In this document: positions 10,694-24,800 of the stretch, piece after piece
How the letters are laid out: every line of letters begins with the position of its first letter
Numbering within the stretch: the first letter of the stretch is position 1
Assembly (NCBI RefSeq): GCF_027943255.1
Contig: NC_072894.1
Location: 80,949,601-81,013,600, forward strand
Direction: 5' to 3'
DNA: 64,000 bases
Origin: Anastrepha obliqua
Lineage: Eukaryota > Arthropoda > Insecta > Diptera > Tephritidae
Translations under genes and position numbers: made by a program
The notes under the pieces: generated by a model
Told to the model about the DNA's origin: nothing
The model's input: only the letters and a program-made list of their open reading frames with translations
The model's database searches: none

Positions 10694-13600
10694 ATGAATA
10701 TGAATGGATTCGAACAATGGGTAAATATTGTAATATTGGAATATTGTAGCAATATTAAAAAAAAATGTTTTATAGGGCGGTTATATGGAAGCAAAGATAA
10801 AAAAGCTGGAAGAGCAATTTTCTGATACTACCAATCTCTATCGACGTTCTACTTTATTTACAGGGATTTCTATTTACGTAAATGGTCTAACCAATCCTTC
10901 AGCTGATGAATTGAAACGAATAATGATGGTACACGGTGGAACCTATCACCATTACGAACGTTCTCATACTACTTATATTATAGCTTCTAATTTGCCAGAC
11001 GTAAAAGTACGCAATATGAATACCAGTAAAATTATTAGTCCTCAGTGGGTAGTGGACTGCGTAAAGGCAATGCGTATTCTGGATTACACACGATATTTAT
11101 TGTATACAAATCAAAAAGGAACGCAGCCACGATTGGCTTTTAAGAAAAGTAATCAAGATGAAGTAGAAAATGTCTTCAGCGAAAACGAAATTTGTGGTGC
11201 TATACAAGGAAAAGGCGATTCACCTACAGCAACCGCTTCTGACAAAGCCATTAAAAAGGAAACTGCACGCACTGCTGTCGATCCACAATTTCTTTCGGAA
11301 TTTTATAATAATTCGAGATTACATCATATTGCAACGCTCGGTGCTAGTTTCAAACAATATGTGTCTGATTTGCGTGAGCGCCATTCGACGAATGATTTTC
11401 CAGCGCGTTTAAAACTAAAAGAACGGCTATATGGAAATATTAAAGCAAGTAACCGTATGTCATCTGTTTCATGGATAATGCATATTGATATGGACTGCTT
11501 CTTTGTATCGGTGGGCCTACGCAAGCATCCCGAGCTAAGGGGTAAACCAGTAGCTGTAACGCATTCAAAAGGTACTAGGTATGAAGATTTTTTCTTTTTC
11601 ATAAGTTGGCTTTAGTTCTACGAAAAACGGCACCATCTGCAATTATATCGAGTGCCACCACCGGTCATTTTAAAATTGCTAAGGAAGTTTACATTTGGTT
11701 AAATTGCTTCCCTATTAAACGATGAAATATTGTGGAAGGCTGCGGATTCTAAATCTGCCATATAGTAGAATCTGCCACAGGAAGGGTTCAACGCTGTCCT
11801 CGTTCCTACAGATGAGACAGAAGCCATTATGGAGAAACCCTATACTTTACCAGGTGCTCCCATTGGGCGGCGCTCAATGATTATACTGATGGAAGGCAAG
11901 CCTAGTTCTGTGCTCATTCTTTCTAGGCTGGCATGACTAGTTACCTCACAAGTGGGCTCCGTGGTATATTCTTGGTCTCCGAGGGTGATTTAAAATCGTC
12001 TAAGAAGGAAATTCCAGGAATGTCTTTGTGTAAAAGGATCCAGACAATTTTTTTTTTACTTTTTCTTCTTCTTCTTCTTAATTGGCGCGATAACCGCTTA
12101 CGCGATTTTGGCCGAGTTTAACAAAGCGTGCAAGTCGTTTCTTTCTCGTACTAACCGGCGCCAATTGGACACACCAAGTGAAGCCAAGTCCTTCTCCACT
12201 TGATCTTGATGAGAGCCTTGTAGAGCCTTGTTAGTTTTGTTCGTCGAGAGAGGACTTTACTGCTCAGTTGCTTACTTAATCTAAAGTAGCACTTGTTGGC
12301 AAGAGAAATTCTACGTTGGATTTCAAGGCTGACATTGTTATCGGTGTTAATGCTGGTTCCTAAATAAACGAAGTCTTTTACAACCTCGAAATCATAACTG
12401 TCTACAGTGACGAGGGTGCCGATACGCGAGTGCACCGACTGTTTGTTTGAAGACAGGAGGTACTTCGTTTTGTCCTCGTTCACCACCAAACCCATTCGCT
12501 TTGCCTCTTTATCCAGTTTGGAGACCGCTTTCATAGGGACAAAAGTATTGGCACACTTTAAATAGTTGATGTTTATTTGGCTTTACTTCGCTTGTCTGGC
12601 TATGCTGTTTTATAAAACAGTAATAGTGACGTTCCGTTATTTTTATTGCATGAGTTTGTAATTCACGAAAAGGCACAAAACATTTTAAAGGACGAAATCT
12701 TTGAAAAATCTGTCAATAAAAAACCGTGAGCTGGAAAAAAAGAAATAAATAATTGGCGCGTACACTTCTGTTAGGTGTTTTCCTCCTCCTATTTGTGGCG
12801 CGTGTCTTGATGTTGTTCCACGAATGAAGGGACCTACAATGTTTAGTCGACTCCGAACGGAAAATGGTTTTTCATGGCAGAAATATACTCGGAAGTTTGC
12901 CATTGCCTGCGGAGAAGCGACCGATATTAGAAACAACATTTCTATCATTTTGCTGTCTGATGCACAGCGATTCGAACCTACGCACTCCCGAATGGGAGTC
13001 AAGCACCAAAGCTTTAGGCTACGACGGCGTTAAACAAGAATAAATTTTTGAATCGGAACAGAAAATCATCTGTTTAGGAATTATGCACTACTGACATCTA
13101 GCACTTTTAAAATACCCTTTACTTGGACGTAAACTTTAAAGAGGTTTTTTTTTTTGCGATATGCCGATCTTTAAGCAATTATTATTATTTTTTTTAATCT
13201 AAATACTATATTTGACAAGCAAACCGCGGTATACTATGTTCTAAGGGTGGTTTTTCAGTATGAAGTCCCCTTTATTTATCAGCTTATGTAAGTTTTAAAC
13301 GTATCATCTTGCAACACAAAACCAAATATATAAATTATGTTGATTTAACTTCTCATTAGAAACATTACTAATATGTATACGTGTTTGCATCCTCTTATTC
13401 TAATTGATAGGTGGGATGAGCGCTAAAGAGGTGCCCATTCATCCTGGTGTTGACCGAAAAACTGAAATGGAATTGTTTGCAAATCGTTTTGACCAACATT
13501 TACACAACAATGTACTATCTGATAAGGTTCGTGGGGGTTTCGAAGCTAAAATGTCTCTTTCAGAGATTGCTTCGTGTAGCTATGAGGCACGCGCCAAAGG

Positions 13601-16550
13601 TATTCGGAATGGGATGTTTGTCGGACAAGCTTTAAATTTATGTCCCGATTTGAAAACTATCCCATATGACTTTGAAGGCTATCGTGAAGTTGCGTATACC
13701 TTATATGACACCATATCCCAGTATACGTTAAATATCGAGGCAGTAAGTTGTGATGAAATGTTTGTTGATCTAACAGAGGTTTTGGATGAGATTCAAGTAG
13801 AACCCATGGATTTTATACTTGCCGTGCGTGAAGAAATACGCACAAAAACTGGTTGTCCATGCTCTGCAGGTGTTGGAGGAAATAAGTATGTATATTTGTT
13901 AAGAATTGTTTAGAACTTTGCTCCAACATTTTACGTTAAGGCTGCAAGCGCGCATGGCTACAAAACGCGCCAAACCAGATGGTCAGTACCTATTACTTCC
14001 TGATGTTGCTGAGGAGTACTTGGCAAATATAAAAATAGAAGACTTGCCAGGTGTAGGAAGCAGTACTGCCTACACGTTAAAGCAGTACAATTTAATAACA
14101 TGTGGAGATCTACAAAAGGTTTCGCTGGTAAAATTACAAATGCATGTTGGGAAGAAATTTGGCGAGACGCTATATCACTTTTGCCGTGGCGTCGATAATC
14201 GTCCACTTATCTACGGGCAGGTAGGAAGTATTTAAAACAGACTAAATACTAAAAATAATGTTAATTTTTTGTTATATTTTAGATACGTAAATCTGTTTCA
14301 GCGGAAGTAAATTATGGCATTCGTTTCAAAGAATTCAGTGAATTAGAAACGTTTCTTCGACAGCTATGTTCTGAAGTACATACTCGACTTAGTGATATAA
14401 AACGCCGCACGAAATGTATTACATTGAAGCTATTAGTGCGCGCCAAAGATGCCCCACTAGAGGCTGCGAAGTTCATGGGGCATGGTGTTTGTGATAATAT
14501 AACAAAATCAGTCTCATTATCCGAGTTCACTTGTGACGTGGATGTGATTACACGTACAGTCTTAACAACAATGAAAGCTTTAGCAGTACCGCCTAACGAA
14601 TTGCGTGGTATTGGCATTCAACTATCTAAACTAAATGACCCTAATGAGGATAAGGAACGGAAAAAGAATGTCATAATGAATATGTTTAACAAGGTGGAGA
14701 AGCGAAAAGGTATACAATGCATTAATTGTCTTAGTTTGGGGTAAAAGAAATCCATTCTCATTAGATGGCTGTAGGGATCAATATCTCGTAAAGTTTCGGT
14801 TAAACAATTTAAAGCTTACTAAAAAATGATTTTGCTGTTTTTGGTTCGTTCCATTCAGTTGTGATTTACAGGGTGTTAACAATGTAAATTCGCATTTACA
14901 TTTTACAGTTTTTTTTATTAAGGCAAGTATGCAAGCTAATCCGCTGAAATTTCGCCTGGTGTTTATGGTGCCGATACTGTAACAGCTCATTACGTGCAAT
15001 TTTGGTTTCGTCGATTCCATTCAGGCATTTTTGATGTAAAAAAATGTTGATAAAATCACAGAAATAATCGAAATTACCTGGCATGTTAGTAGTCGTTTTA
15101 ACCCATTTGCGCAAAAATAATGGAATTCTTTTTCCCCAACCTAATATTTTCAACATATCGCACTTGTTACGTTAAAGCGTAACAACTCAAAATCTGAACA
15201 TTTTCAGTAGAGACGAAAAACTGTTTCCGTAAATATTCATAATATAGGTATTACAAGGGAAAAAATATGTAATTGCACGAAAATATCATTAAAAACAATA
15301 TAACGGTTGTTTCATTCTTATTTGTTTAGTAGTTGCGCTAAAATAACAAATTTTTGAGTGGTTACTCTTTTCCTTTTCCTTTTGAGTTGTTACGCTTTAA
15401 CGTAACAAGTGCGATATGTATATTTATATTTATTAAAAATAATTTATTTAGAGAAAGTCACAGATTTGGTTAACAATGAAAGCAATCCTAGTGGAGTAAG
15501 TGAAAAACATGAGATACGAAAATGTGAGGTAACATTAAATGAACAAAAAGAAGCCCTGTCCGTTAAAACCTTTGGAAAACGGACTCGTGGCAGGCCTGCA
15601 TGCAACTCTTTAGACAAAAAGTGTAAAAAAACTCCCGATATATTGGGTTTAATGCAGCACATGGCTACCAAGCAACCCGCGCTGTCAGGACTCAACTTGG
15701 GTAATAATCCCGCAATTCCGAAAAATATAGATCCAGATGTTTTTGCGGCTCTGCCTTTAGATATTCGTGACGAAATATTACAAGCTCAAAAGGATTTGTT
15801 ACAGAACTCAACAAAAACAGGGCTGCCGCCTCATCCGCCAACTAGTCTGAATTTAAGTACGCTAAATGAAAGCGATTTTCAACCGTCTACATCTAAAGCA
15901 GCACAACTTAAGCAGCAAAGGAAAGCGCTGTATAAGAACCAAAAAAATCACACAACTACGGAGGTCGCATCAACAGTGATGCACATAGATCCTGAATTTA
16001 TGGCTGCATTGCCGCAAGCATTGCGTATAGAAGTTGAAAAAGATTTGGCACAGCCACTTGAAAAATATCAAGCTACAGTACCAGAAGAAAGATGCAAAAG
16101 TCGAATAAATGTTGGTAATGCCGAACAGTGTTCTAGAACACAAGTGTCTGTTGAGAATTTGTTCATGCAAACAAATTGCAATCAATTGCTTTTAGCTTGG
16201 CTGAAAAGTGCAGACGTGCCAGAAATATATGACATTGAGTTAATTGCTATACACGCAGGTGAACTGGTCAGGGTTGACGAAATAGACAGGCTCTACACTC
16301 CTCTACTTTATTTTTGCAGGTCAGTTCTAAATACATTGATTTTGAAAATTTTATTAATTTAAAAATATCTTAAAGATTACTAAATCAACAGAAGAGCGAT
16401 GGTACTCCCAGTAATTGCATATGGCATAAAGCATATCTGAGCATAATTAAAGTCGTACAAAAGGAAATGGAAAAGGCTTATGACGGCCGAAGCTTGTATT
16501 TAAGCGTAAAGTTGAAATGTGATAAGTGCCTTCGTCTTGATTTGGAATAA
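10694..16550 (+). CDS. Rev1: DNA repair protein REV1 (Y-family dCMP transferase)
   Basis: REV1 inserts dCMP opposite lesions and scaffolds translesion synthesis in the nucleus. Seven exons: 10694-10720, 10776-11571, 13411-13885, 13941-14220, 14283-14709, 15452-16319 and 16376-16550, in consistent phase, giving 1015 residues (Drosophila is about 1000). A BRCT domain spans about residues 32-118. The Y-family core starts at HIDMDCFF, with catalytic D247 and, in SCDEMF, D389/E390. Two ubiquitin-binding motifs (PDVFAALPLDIRDEI and PEFMAALPQALRIEV) lie near 761-781 and 846-867. The C-terminal REV7/polymerase-binding domain starts near 905 and ends CDKCLRLDLE. The 9-codon first exon was chosen because NGF...W-GGY matches Drosophila. 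Introns 2 and 5 hold mobile elements. An AATAAA overlaps the stop (16546-16551). Confidence 0.95.
12206..12540 (-). mobile_element. LINE fragment, C-terminal reverse transcriptase region
   Basis: The minus-strand frame reads GLVVNEDKTKYLLSSN, FVYLGTSINTDNNVSLEIQR and ISLANKCYFRLSKQL, typical of the thumb region that follows the reverse transcriptase catalytic core in insect non-LTR retrotransposons. The catalytic centre is missing and the frame runs into an unrelated repeat near 12205. The copy at 50090-50271 is a close relative. It is non-functional and lies antisense inside Rev1 intron 2. Confidence 0.85.
12751..13030 (-). mobile_element. tRNA-derived SINE, copy A
   Basis: The element begins aattggcgcgtac and ends gctacgacggcg. 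Read on the minus strand, the end near 13030 starts with a tRNA-like head: an A-box-like stretch (tagcc...) and a B box ggttcgaatc near 12970. Same family as 16972-17280, 47054-47361 and 55706-55993. It lies in Rev1 intron 2. Confidence 0.8.
15154..15418. mobile_element. 265 bp MITE, copy 1 (Rev1 intron 5)
   Basis: The two ends are inverted copies of each other: catatcgcacttgttacg at 15154 and cgtaacaagtgcgatatg ending at 15418, with arms near 39 bp. The arms contain an inner palindrome (gttacgttaaagcgtaac). It has no coding capacity. It is the same length as the copy at 33451-33715 and differs from it at only a handful of bases. It is inserted in another repeat (gcaaaaataatgga, then ttctttttccccaa) that recurs at 37611-37655. 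Its right end is about 33 bp before the exon 6 acceptor. Confidence 0.9.
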
Positions 16551-16551
16551 A
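16546..16551 (+). terminator. Poly(A) signal overlapping the Rev1 stop codon
   Basis: AATAAA overlaps the TAA stop at 16548-16550. If used, the 3' untranslated region would be only a few tens of bases. Confidence 0.45.
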
Positions 16552-16971
16552 ATATTTTGCTTCAGTGCATCGGCATTTTTCTAAGCGATATATAAATGGT
16601 ATTGTGCTGTAGCCCGTATATAAATGTATAGTTTGATATATAGTTTTTTACAATGGTTGTAGCGCCAGTATGGTTCGAGATAGAAAAATTATATTTTGAC
16701 AAATCACGAATATTCGTGAAGCGACTGGCAGCAGTGCCAAGCGAGTGAGATACATGGTGTAGATAGAGCTCGGTAAGTGGGAGCTGCAGACTCAGCAATT
16801 CCAAGAGCCTTCCCTGGTGATATTCAACAGGGTACGCTTGGCTGATTGCTGAATAACTATATGAAGCAGTGTTAGCTAAAGTATCACTTTATCGCAGCTG
16901 TAGGGCAAGTGTGCATCAAAAGTGAAAAGGTGAATCGCCAAATTTTTGTATTTATTAATATATATGTATAT

Positions 16972-17280
16972 AATTGGCGCGTACGCCCGTTTTGGGTGTT
17001 TGACCGAGCTCCTCCTCCTATTTGTGGTGTGCGTATTGATGTTGGTCTGCAAATGGAGGGGCCTACAGTTTCAAACCGACTCCGAATGGCAGATATTTTT
17101 TATGAGGAGCTTTTTCATGGCAGAAATACCCTCGGGAGGTTTGCCATTGCCTGCCGAGGGGCGTCCGCTATTAGAAAAGATATTTTTCTTCATTTTGGTC
17201 TTTCACCGAGATTCGAACCTACGTTCTCTCTGAACTCCAAATGGTAGTCACGCACCAACTCATTCGGCTACGACGGCCGC
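16972..17280 (-). mobile_element. tRNA-derived SINE, copy B
   Basis: Full-length-looking copy starting taattggcgcgtacgc and ending ggctacgacggccgc. The minus-strand head carries a B box, ggttcgaatc, and an A-box-like tagccgaatg. The inner block ggtttgccattgcctgccg is shared by all copies. It lies between Rev1 and Tudor-SN. Confidence 0.85.
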
Positions 17281-18727
17281 CGTCGATTAATTTATTAAAG
17301 TTTTAAATATTATGGTTATAAAGTACAAGGTATTCCTCTTGTGACAACGCTTTTGAAGATCTCTTTACAGTTTTCACTGAGACCTGACTTTATCCACCGG
17401 CGATAGGCGTAAAATTAAAAATAAACAATTATCGACGAATTTCATCATCGCTTTCGTTGTGTGCAATCTCATATACTTCTGTGTGTTTTAATTTTTACAA
17501 TGAAATTTCGTCCGAGAAAATTCGCTCTGCGGTTTGATTTTTTTGTACATTTAGGAAGAACTATTAAATGTAATAGCTGTTAGGATAATTGAGTCAATGA
17601 AAAAAGATGCGATCATGCTTAAAGTGCTCTTTGGACTTGGTCGTTTGAAGGGGTATTTAGCCTCAACGATTTATTTATAGACTAGAAAATGAAGTTATAT
17701 TGCAGAAATCTAGGTTCCCTAACGGAAGGCTTGGGAAGCATTTCTAGCAGGAATATCTATTACAAGTTGATTTGTAAGTGGAACAGAACTTTAGGGCGTG
17801 TGCAAGCTGCAATAATTGAGGGAGCGTTGCAATTTATTGGGTCGGCCAAACACATCCCTATTTCCCACACTAATCACTTCACAATGCTGTATAACTTCTA
17901 ATTCCTTATCAATCGATGGGTAATGTTGCAATATATTATTTATTATACGAAACTGAATCCATCTATTCCTCGACCTAATGTGTTATTTATTTAATATTTT
18001 TCCTTTTATAATTTAATATAAGGAATGGCTGTATTTGCAGTTTCTCTTTTTATAGATTATTTAGAAAAACAATTAATTGAATTCATAAAAAGTATGTTCT
18101 CAATTTTTTAATAAAAAATTATAGTAAAGAAAAATATATAATCATAAATGTTGGATTTTTGTTTATAAAGGTAAGGTTTTGTAGTTGAATTTGAAAATGT
18201 TTAAAGTTTTTGTTTTTTTTTTGTAGATTTAACAGCATACATAAGCAATAATAGCCGCGAGTGCGCTCCTTGAAATATTTCAATTTTCTGATTTCCGTTC
18301 TTACAGGGAAGCTTTAGGATATTAGGCATACTATGTATAATAGAACAATTCATGTCTTAAAAAATTTTTTTGATTTGTTTTATTTATTTGTTTTACAATT
18401 TTAGTGGCCATGGAAGTATGTATTTATATGCGAAGCTTGTGTGGATACTTCTGCATTGGCATGATAAGACATCGATCTTTAAGCCCAGCTGTAATGCATT
18501 TATGCATTGCCGACGTTGTTGTTGTGTACAGATTATTTTGTTTTATTTTTAATGTACAACTACGTGGCTCCTGGTGTGTGCATGTAATATTGTATACATG
18601 TTCGTTCTGGGTTTTTTTGCACTTCATATTACTTTATGAATATCTGTTCGAACTTTACTCTACTTGAGTATGTTGTTTTGAATCAATTCTTGTCAAGTTA
18701 CTGTAATTTTTCTTACTATACCTCATT
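17281..18727. other. Rev1-Tudor-SN interval without genes
   Basis: A convergent gap. AT-rich sequence with several short open frames of low complexity; I recognise nothing in it. It probably contains unannotated diverged repeats. Confidence 0.5.
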
Positions 18728-18731
18728 TTCA

Positions 18732-18737
18732 TTTATT
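18732..18737 (-). terminator. Candidate poly(A) signal of Tudor-SN
   Basis: AATAAA on the minus strand about 105 bp after the Tudor-SN stop codon. Confidence 0.5.
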
Positions 18738-18840
18738 TTTCGTTATTTTTTCATTTATGTATGTAGCTATGAATGTTGTTGTTTTTGTAGGGCGGGTATG
18801 TGACAGACAAACATTTAAAACGCTATCGCGCACGTCCGTT

Positions 18841-21800
18841 TTAGCGGCTAAATTCAGGCGCATCGTCCTGAGTGATGTCACCATATTTCCAAATGCCCAA
18901 ATGCGCAGTAAGCGCAGCTTGCTGGGCAGCCCTATACTGCTCCACCAAATCTTTAAGCTTACGTTCGCGACGTTTTTCGGCTAACACATAGCCATCAGCT
19001 ACCAATTGCTTACCAATATCGGCATTGGTAGCTGGGTCATGCACCGTTGCCAATGCCGGCCCAGTGGCAGGTTTTAGTTCGACATTCAATTTTACAGTGC
19101 GATTGAGCACATCCTCGGCAAACAATCGTAGTGCTTCTTCCTTGTCTTCATTATCGGAGGGAAGTTGAACCAAAGCAAGCGCATACTCGGTGGCATACGG
19201 CCTGTCGCTGGTGAATGCAGAAGGCAAGGCTGCCAAACGGTTTGTAGGCACAGTCTAAAAATACGAAAATTATCAGATGAAGTTTAGTAAAGAAACTAAA
19301 AATAAGTTAAATTCACAATCAAAAACTATGTGTTGTGTTAGTGTTGCGTGAAAACCAAGCTAGTCATATATATACTTTGATCCTCCATCATCTACCGTTT
19401 GCGCTCCAATTTTTTTACTTTCTACGGCGTCAAGGCGCAATGTAACAAAAAAATATTGTTTTTGCGTCATTTAACCGCGTCCAGCAATCCAATTCAGTTG
19501 CGCTACAGCCAAATTGACGATGGAGTTTATGCTCATGATAAGCAATGATCAAGCAATATATAACACCATTGAGGTATGCCAAATTTACTCGCTTTTTGCT
19601 TTCGCAAGCTTATGACTCATGCGTTACACTTGAAGACGGTAACGGATCTAAGGAGCTTGCATTTATTGATAGTTATTCTTATATATAGATATACACATAC
19701 ATATATTTTAACACTTATTGCACTCGCGATAACCTGAACTATACATATTTAAAATCAAGTGAATTTGAGATTACCAACGGTAGAAAAATATGCTGATTGG
19801 TAAATGCATTAATACACATCGTATATCAAACCATATTTTAATAAAATAAATTCAGGGGGATAAAAAAAAGACTTGATGAATTGAAAAAATAAACAGCAGA
19901 ATCCTTCCATTTATTTGTAGCTTTGGTAAGCAGTGAGAGACCCAAATCCTTTCCAACAAGATCACGCAAATACAGGGTGGTCCATATAGTTTTTTTTAAT
20001 AGCAATTTATTTTGGCAGTGACATGTCCTTCCCGCTGGGAATTTTGAGAGAAAGTCACTATCATATCTTCGCTTTACGCTTGTACAACGCTAAGAAATTG
20101 CAAATTTATTTCAGAAGTAAAAGTTGTGTAACCCAAACAGTGCGCATTTCTTCTCAGCGGCTACGTTGATAAGCAAAACTACCGCATCTGGATATCGGAC
20201 CGCGCGTGATCGTCGAGAAGCCAATAAATACTCACGGAGCGACAGTTTGGAGCGGTGGTATCATCGACCCAGTTTTCTTTAAAAAAAAAACTGCTGGAAA
20301 CATTTCTATTAATCGTAAGTGCTACAGACGCGTTGTAAATATTTTTTTTTTGGGACCAGAAATTGAAATCACGACGATCTTTTTTTCAGCAGGATGGCAC
20401 GCCATGTCACAATTGATCTTTTGTGTTTAAAGTTCGGGAATCGTGTTATTAGCCGTCTCGGCGGTGTCAATTGGCCATATCGGAGCTGCGATTTGGAACC
20501 GTTAGATTTTTTTGTAATGTGCTGTGAAGGACCCATGTTGTACGAATAGTGCATTAATGATTTAAGCCCTTAAGAACATCAAGCAAGCCATTTTTAAGAG
20601 GCAGGAATAATGGGAATGTTTGCTCTTTCGAATAATCTAATAATACACCGTAAAATATTTTTGTCCTTTTTTATGAATAAAAAAAAACTATGCAAAATCA
20701 CCCTGTACATAAATGAGTGCATGTATTTATAATTTGCAGCTACTGTTGGTGCATATGTAGTTCAGAATTTGGTTTGAAAGCAGCTTAAAGATGAACTTTA
20801 ATTAATATTAGTGAATTTCCTAAATCGATATTCAAGGTGTTTATAAGTATACCGTAATTGATATTGTTCTCATTACAGAACTCGCTAAGATGCTTGTTAT
20901 AGAGCGGTCAAGGTTAATTAAGTGTTCATGTCATCGCGAATGCACTGTATGTACATAATTGGCATATTCGCTTAATCTTACCTCTTTGTTGCCATAGTCG
21001 ATATAGAGCACAGTAGCATTATTGCCTTGAACACGTTCCACCTTGGCACGATACCACTGATTGTCGGCAGAAAATTGAGCTGCGCATACATCTCCGCGCT
21101 TAGTAGTGTAAGCGCCAACTATTGGCGGGTTGACTTGGAAGTCAGCATGCAACTTGGCCATCATTGCCTCCAACTTCGCTCCATTCTCAACGGCTTGCGC
21201 AAAGAATGTCAAGTCAGCAGTAATCTCGGTTACAATAACATCCTCGTAGTTCACTTTACGTTCTACGGGTGCCTTTTCATCTTTCTCCTCTTCAACCACA
21301 ACTGGTTTTTCTTCAACGACTTGTTCTACGTAATTTGCCCATATGTTCTTCTTGGCAGCCTTAGCGCGATCTTCGGCATTCTTTAGTTGACGGTAATATT
21401 CAGATTTTTCAGCGCTAAAGTGCACTTCGGCGAGCCCTTCTTCGACTAATGCCACTGACAAATTCACATTGTTATCCGTCCAAAGCCAACCGATAACTGA
21501 AGATCCGGCCTTGTCTGTGGTATCAATATGCACTGAGACATCCCGCTGTAAAACTCGGTCACGTGTGAAAGCTAAGGCCTCCTCACCGTAGGGTTCACCT
21601 TCTTGTGCTGGACTGCCATTCAGTGCAGGGCGTGAGGAACGCGGACATGAAATGCCAGCCAGTAGGAATGTCACCAGGCAGCTATCCTTCGGTACGTACA
21701 AACGTAGACGTGAACCACTTGCAACGAACTCAACTATACCCTCGGTGCGCAGAGCCCGCTGCCAAGATGGTAGATACTGTACTTTGATGCGGGAATGATC

Positions 21801-24800
21801 AACAGTCAAGTCATTAATACGTAATGGTACGTTATCCTTTTTGCCAAACATGCCCTTTTGACCCTTGATAGCCTGGCTTTCTGCAGCTAGAAGCTGATCG
21901 TATACTGAAGAACGCTGATCATCATCTTGACGATGACGTACGCAGTTGGCTAGACCCTTCGCGACCATAGCTTCAGCGACATTCTGTCCCCCCACCAAAA
22001 CGGTGTAGCAATACTTCTCGGGGAAATTATCGCGTGCTGGCGAAATGTAATCCAAATTACATTGTACTTTTTTATTGATTAGTTTTTTGCGCAAAAATTC
22101 ACGTGCTTCGAACATAAAGGGAATCTCATATAGTGGGCGGTAGTTTTTACCGCGTGGAGGTAACACAACCTCACCATCAGCACCGACACCGGAGCGAGTG
22201 TCACGTGGAGGACGAATAGAAGAGAAGAATATCTTCTTGACTAGTCCATTTGACAGGCGGACGCTTATGGCATCGCCATTAAACACTTCTACTACAGTGC
22301 CAGTGAAATCTTTTTCCTTAGCATTCACAGTAGGCGCCTTGGATTGGTAATCTTGCCACAAACGCAGTCGTTTGTCCTTAGCAGTTCGTTCGGCAGCACG
22401 TAACTTATCGGCACCTATTGGAAAAGAAGATGTGTTACTCTGTTAATATAGAATACACTGGAAAAATTAATAAAATTAGAAACAACATGTGGATTTGTCG
22501 GCGGGGTGAAATGATCTTGTCGCTTTAAATTTAAAAAAACGTCAAAATCTTGGAATCCGTCTTTAATTTCGCATCACATTGTGTTAAACAAGAGCATATC
22601 AATGGCATTGCAAATGAGTGCTCAGGTAACTCAAAGTGAGGCACTTTTCTTAAATATATAGTAACGATAATTAGTTGCAATAAGTTCAGCGTGGGCCGAA
22701 TGAGATGGAAAATCTGTTAAACCACGTTGACCTTGATACTGAATATTGTTCTAACTTATGTGTATAAGGTTCAAGAAACTCTAAATCATCGACAAGAAAA
22801 CACAAAGCTAGAAGTTGAACAAATGTGATTACACATTGTTCGCGTGCTGCAATACTGTCATAAAGTGCCACACATTCTCAGTCGAAACCAGCATAGTTGA
22901 AATTTCTTTGTAAGAGATATATACCGCTTTTAAAATATTCTCCTGTATTTTTGGGGGAATGTTGACCGGATATGAATTCGAGTCATTGCAAGTCAGTATT
23001 GCAGCACACCTAAAAACTTTAAACATTTCAAAAACTTACCACTCTTCATGACGGCCATCGACCAGTCGACACACTTAGCCAAACCTTCGCGCAGCAACGA
23101 TTCGGCAATGTTGCCTTTTGGGAATATGATTGTGCCAATAAAATTTGAATTGTTGACGGACTCAAGACGTATTTCAACTTCACGCTGAAGTAAACGCGAT
23201 TCCACGAAAAAACGCGCCTCATCGGCAAATGGAATTTTCACACTCAGATCCGGTTTGCCATCTGCATCAAGTTTCACTCCTGGACAACGGATACCCGAAA
23301 TCATTAAAGTAATGTATTGGAATTCAGGCAGCAAGAAGGCACGAACCGTCGACCCATCTCGAACATGTTCAATAATAGCTTTGACGGGTTTACCACCATA
23401 ATATTCAACAAGATGAGCAGGATTTTCTTGTGTCCATTTAATATAGCGCACCTTGTCAACAGGTGGAACATGTGACCATCTGCCGCGATTCGCCGACTTT
23501 GCTTGATCTTCTAGCTCGATAAGACGTTGCAGTTCGCTAGATGGTCTACCCTCCCGGCGGACTGTCACAAAACCTTCGCGTACCATAGTCTCGACAACAT
23601 TCTCGCCGCTTTCAGCATCCTTACCGAGCCAAACAAAACCATACTCCCGATTGGAATTCGTAGGTTTCTCAAAGGAGAATAAAACTTCTTCGCCGATGAG
23701 TTTCTTCCGTAGAAATTCGCGGGAATCCCAAGCCCAGGGTTCGTCTTTAGTTTCATCGCCTCCGGCGCCTGGGCGACGTGCTAGCTTGGGTGCAAGAACA
23801 TACGAAAAAGTGATTTGTTTTTCCGGTGGTGGCGCACCTTTTTGGGCACGAATAACAACGGTGTCACCAGAAAGAACCTGTTGAAAAGAGAATGAAATTA
23901 TCGGATATGTTATAATAACCAAGAAGATATGTGAACTTGTTTGAAAATAATTATATAAAACGAGGTTAAAACATCCAACAACATATGTACTTACACAATA
24001 CTACATTAGACCAAAGAAACTATTAGATTTCAAACACACCATAAATTAACCTTTCATTCAGAAAAAAATTAAAATACGTTTTTCAAGATTCATAAAAATG
24101 TGTACGTAAAACGAACACTATTATTACTAAGTAGCTATGAAATATTCTTAATTTTGTAACGAATTGCAATAGAAATAGAAGCCACTTTCAAATTAATTGA
24201 ATCAACCTAGCACTCTATACTTTACTTTGCTAGTTAAATATAATATTACACAACTGACTTAACACGTGCTGAGGGTACTGAAATAAACGAAGTGTTGTGC
24301 ACATTCGCTTTGCGTGCTGCAGAGCAATACATTCTTAGCGCCATCTATATGTCGGTTACGCGATAAGGAAATGCTACACGTTCAGCGATATTTACAGACC
24401 TCTTATAAAGAAAATTTTATGGATCCAGATTGTAAATTATTTGAATATCCATCAATAAATAATGGGTGTGTAGGTTTCTTCTTTCTGCGTATTGCAGTCG
24501 GCGACGAGATTTAATTAATCGGCGCGATAAATATTGAATATCTAGCGTATGTTGCTCCCCAAGAATGATATTTATTTCAAGAATTTGAATTACAGTCTGT
24601 CTAATAGAAGCGTGACCGGCAAAATTCAAGCCTAGAGTTCCGTTATAAAAAAATTTAAATCCCTTTCGCAATTTGTAAGTTTTGTGAGAAATTTAGAAAG
24701 TGTACGTAGTTTTTACAAAATGTTCCTATGTACACACCCTAAAGGTTAAGAAAAAAAAATCACGTGCATCTACAGCACAATGTTTGAAGAAGTCGACGAC

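Larger units (their letters stand above)
11572..13410 (+). other. Rev1 intron 2, repeat-filled
   Basis: This 1.84 kb intron splits the polymerase domain just after THSK. It holds repeat-like DNA at 11640-12060 with short open frames that match nothing I recognise, a dispersed block at about 12060-12205 (ttggcgcgataaccgctta), a LINE remnant and a SINE. The last 380 bp show nothing but poly-T tracts. Confidence 0.7.
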
